The position numbers were made by a program, and so were the translations under genes. Source: Sphingomonas endophytica (GTDB taxonomy: Bacteria > Pseudomonadota > Alphaproteobacteria > Sphingomonadales > Sphingomonadaceae). From it: a stretch of DNA of 64,000 nucleotides. The DNA lies in the NCBI RefSeq assembly GCF_001476895.1, contig NZ_LDTB01000013.1, positions 1 through 64,000 on the forward strand, read 5' to 3'. Positions 63,826 to 64,000 of this stretch are shown piece after piece (the first letter of the stretch is position 1; each line of letters starts with the position of its first letter). The notes below the pieces were generated by a model. It was not told the DNA's origin and searched no databases. It was given only the letters and a program-made list of their open reading frames with translations.

Positions 63826-64000
63826 ATGCGTTCGATCATTCTGATGGCCGCTGCGGCCCTGACGCTTCCCGCGCTTGCCTCCGCCCAGACGACCGGCGGC
63901 ACCGCCGGCGGCACCATGGTTCAGCCCGGCGGCACCATGGGTCAGCCCGGTGGCACCATGGGCCAGCCCGGTGGCACGATGGGCCAGCCCGGTGGCACCA
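63826..64000 (+). CDS. Secreted GGTMGQP-repeat protein (3' end beyond window)
   Basis: The 5' part of a protein with a signal peptide (MRSIILMAAAALTLPALASA) and then tandem GGTM-QPG heptapeptides (GGTMVQP, GGTMGQP, GGTMGQP, GGTMGQP) up to the window edge. GGAG lies about 8 nt before the ATG at 63826. The DNA repeats are nearly exact 21-base units (ggcaccatgggccagcccggt), so the number may vary by slippage. A low-complexity extracellular or surface protein is expected; no domain can be seen in the visible part. Confidence 0.7.
   Translation, partial: MRSIILMAAAALTLPALASAQTTGGTAGGTMVQPGGTMGQPGGTMGQPGGTMGQPGGT

Noticed and set aside
63865..64000. Tandem repeats at the window end considered as a CRISPR array
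   Set aside because: Units are 21 bases in frame and code GGTMGQP with no spacers; they are coding repeats.

Overview
The window is a contiguous 64 kb piece of a high-GC alphaproteobacterial chromosome, most likely Sphingomonas or a close relative. The evidence is a PEP-CTERM protein with the PEPxxWAMM sorting signal, a class I PHA synthase with a phasin, an alpha-type SspB adaptor, a single bifunctional Rel enzyme, small proteins of the kind common in sphingomonads, and frequent GTG/TTG starts with ATGA-type overlaps. I see no prophage, insertion sequence, integrase or CRISPR array. The accessory character lies in an exopolysaccharide (EPS) region at the left end and in several families of intergenic inverted repeats.

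Left end (1-11.8 kb): tail of an EPS cluster. It holds the C-terminus of a Wzc-type tyrosine autokinase, a Wzx-like flippase, a family 2 glycosyltransferase, a GH16 glycanase, an aldo/keto reductase and a GMC oxidoreductase. Four of these junctions are 4-bp ATGA overlaps. A PEP-CTERM phytase-like protein follows, then a convergent FrhB-domain protein and polysaccharide pyruvyl transferase pair, a small membrane protein and UDP-glucose dehydrogenase.

12-24.8 kb: a membrane-anchored hypothetical protein, M28 peptidase, divergent aminopeptidase N, a compact operon of four overlapping small genes (one with a MbcA/ParS-like C-terminal domain), a LysE exporter, PEP carboxylase, an EF-hand lipoprotein, an HNH nuclease and aminopeptidase P. 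24.7-33.9 kb: a possibly frameshifted small membrane gene, tRNA-Thr(GGT), glyoxalase I, the divergent ohr/ohrR pair with palindromic operators, GST and dienelactone hydrolase, ClpS, and the phaC-phasin pair with TGC-N3-GCA operators, followed by an AlaC-type aminotransferase and a GNAT acetyltransferase.

34-41 kb: SspB, then a histidine operon (hisB-yciI-hisH-hisA-symporter-hisF, without hisE) and rel. 41-51.7 kb: chemoreceptor, M48 protease, GtrB-like glycosyltransferase, aspartate kinase divergent from ubiG, an Atm1-type ABC exporter, cardiolipin synthase-like PLD, and rpoZ with a clear terminator. 51.8-64 kb: ThuA-domain protein, a VOC pseudogene, aldose epimerase, pheT, pheS, a GIY-YIG nuclease, rplT, rpmI, an AsmA-family protein, an ATP-dependent DNA ligase, chorismate synthase, and the start of a secreted GGTMGQP-repeat protein cut by the window edge.

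Most genes are core metabolism and information processing. The left cluster makes, exports and trims an acidic polysaccharide: Ugd supplies UDP-glucuronate, the pyruvyl transferase is predicted to add pyruvate ketals, and Wzc/Wzx handle export. All functions are inferred from recognisable motifs and family resemblance; no database search was run.
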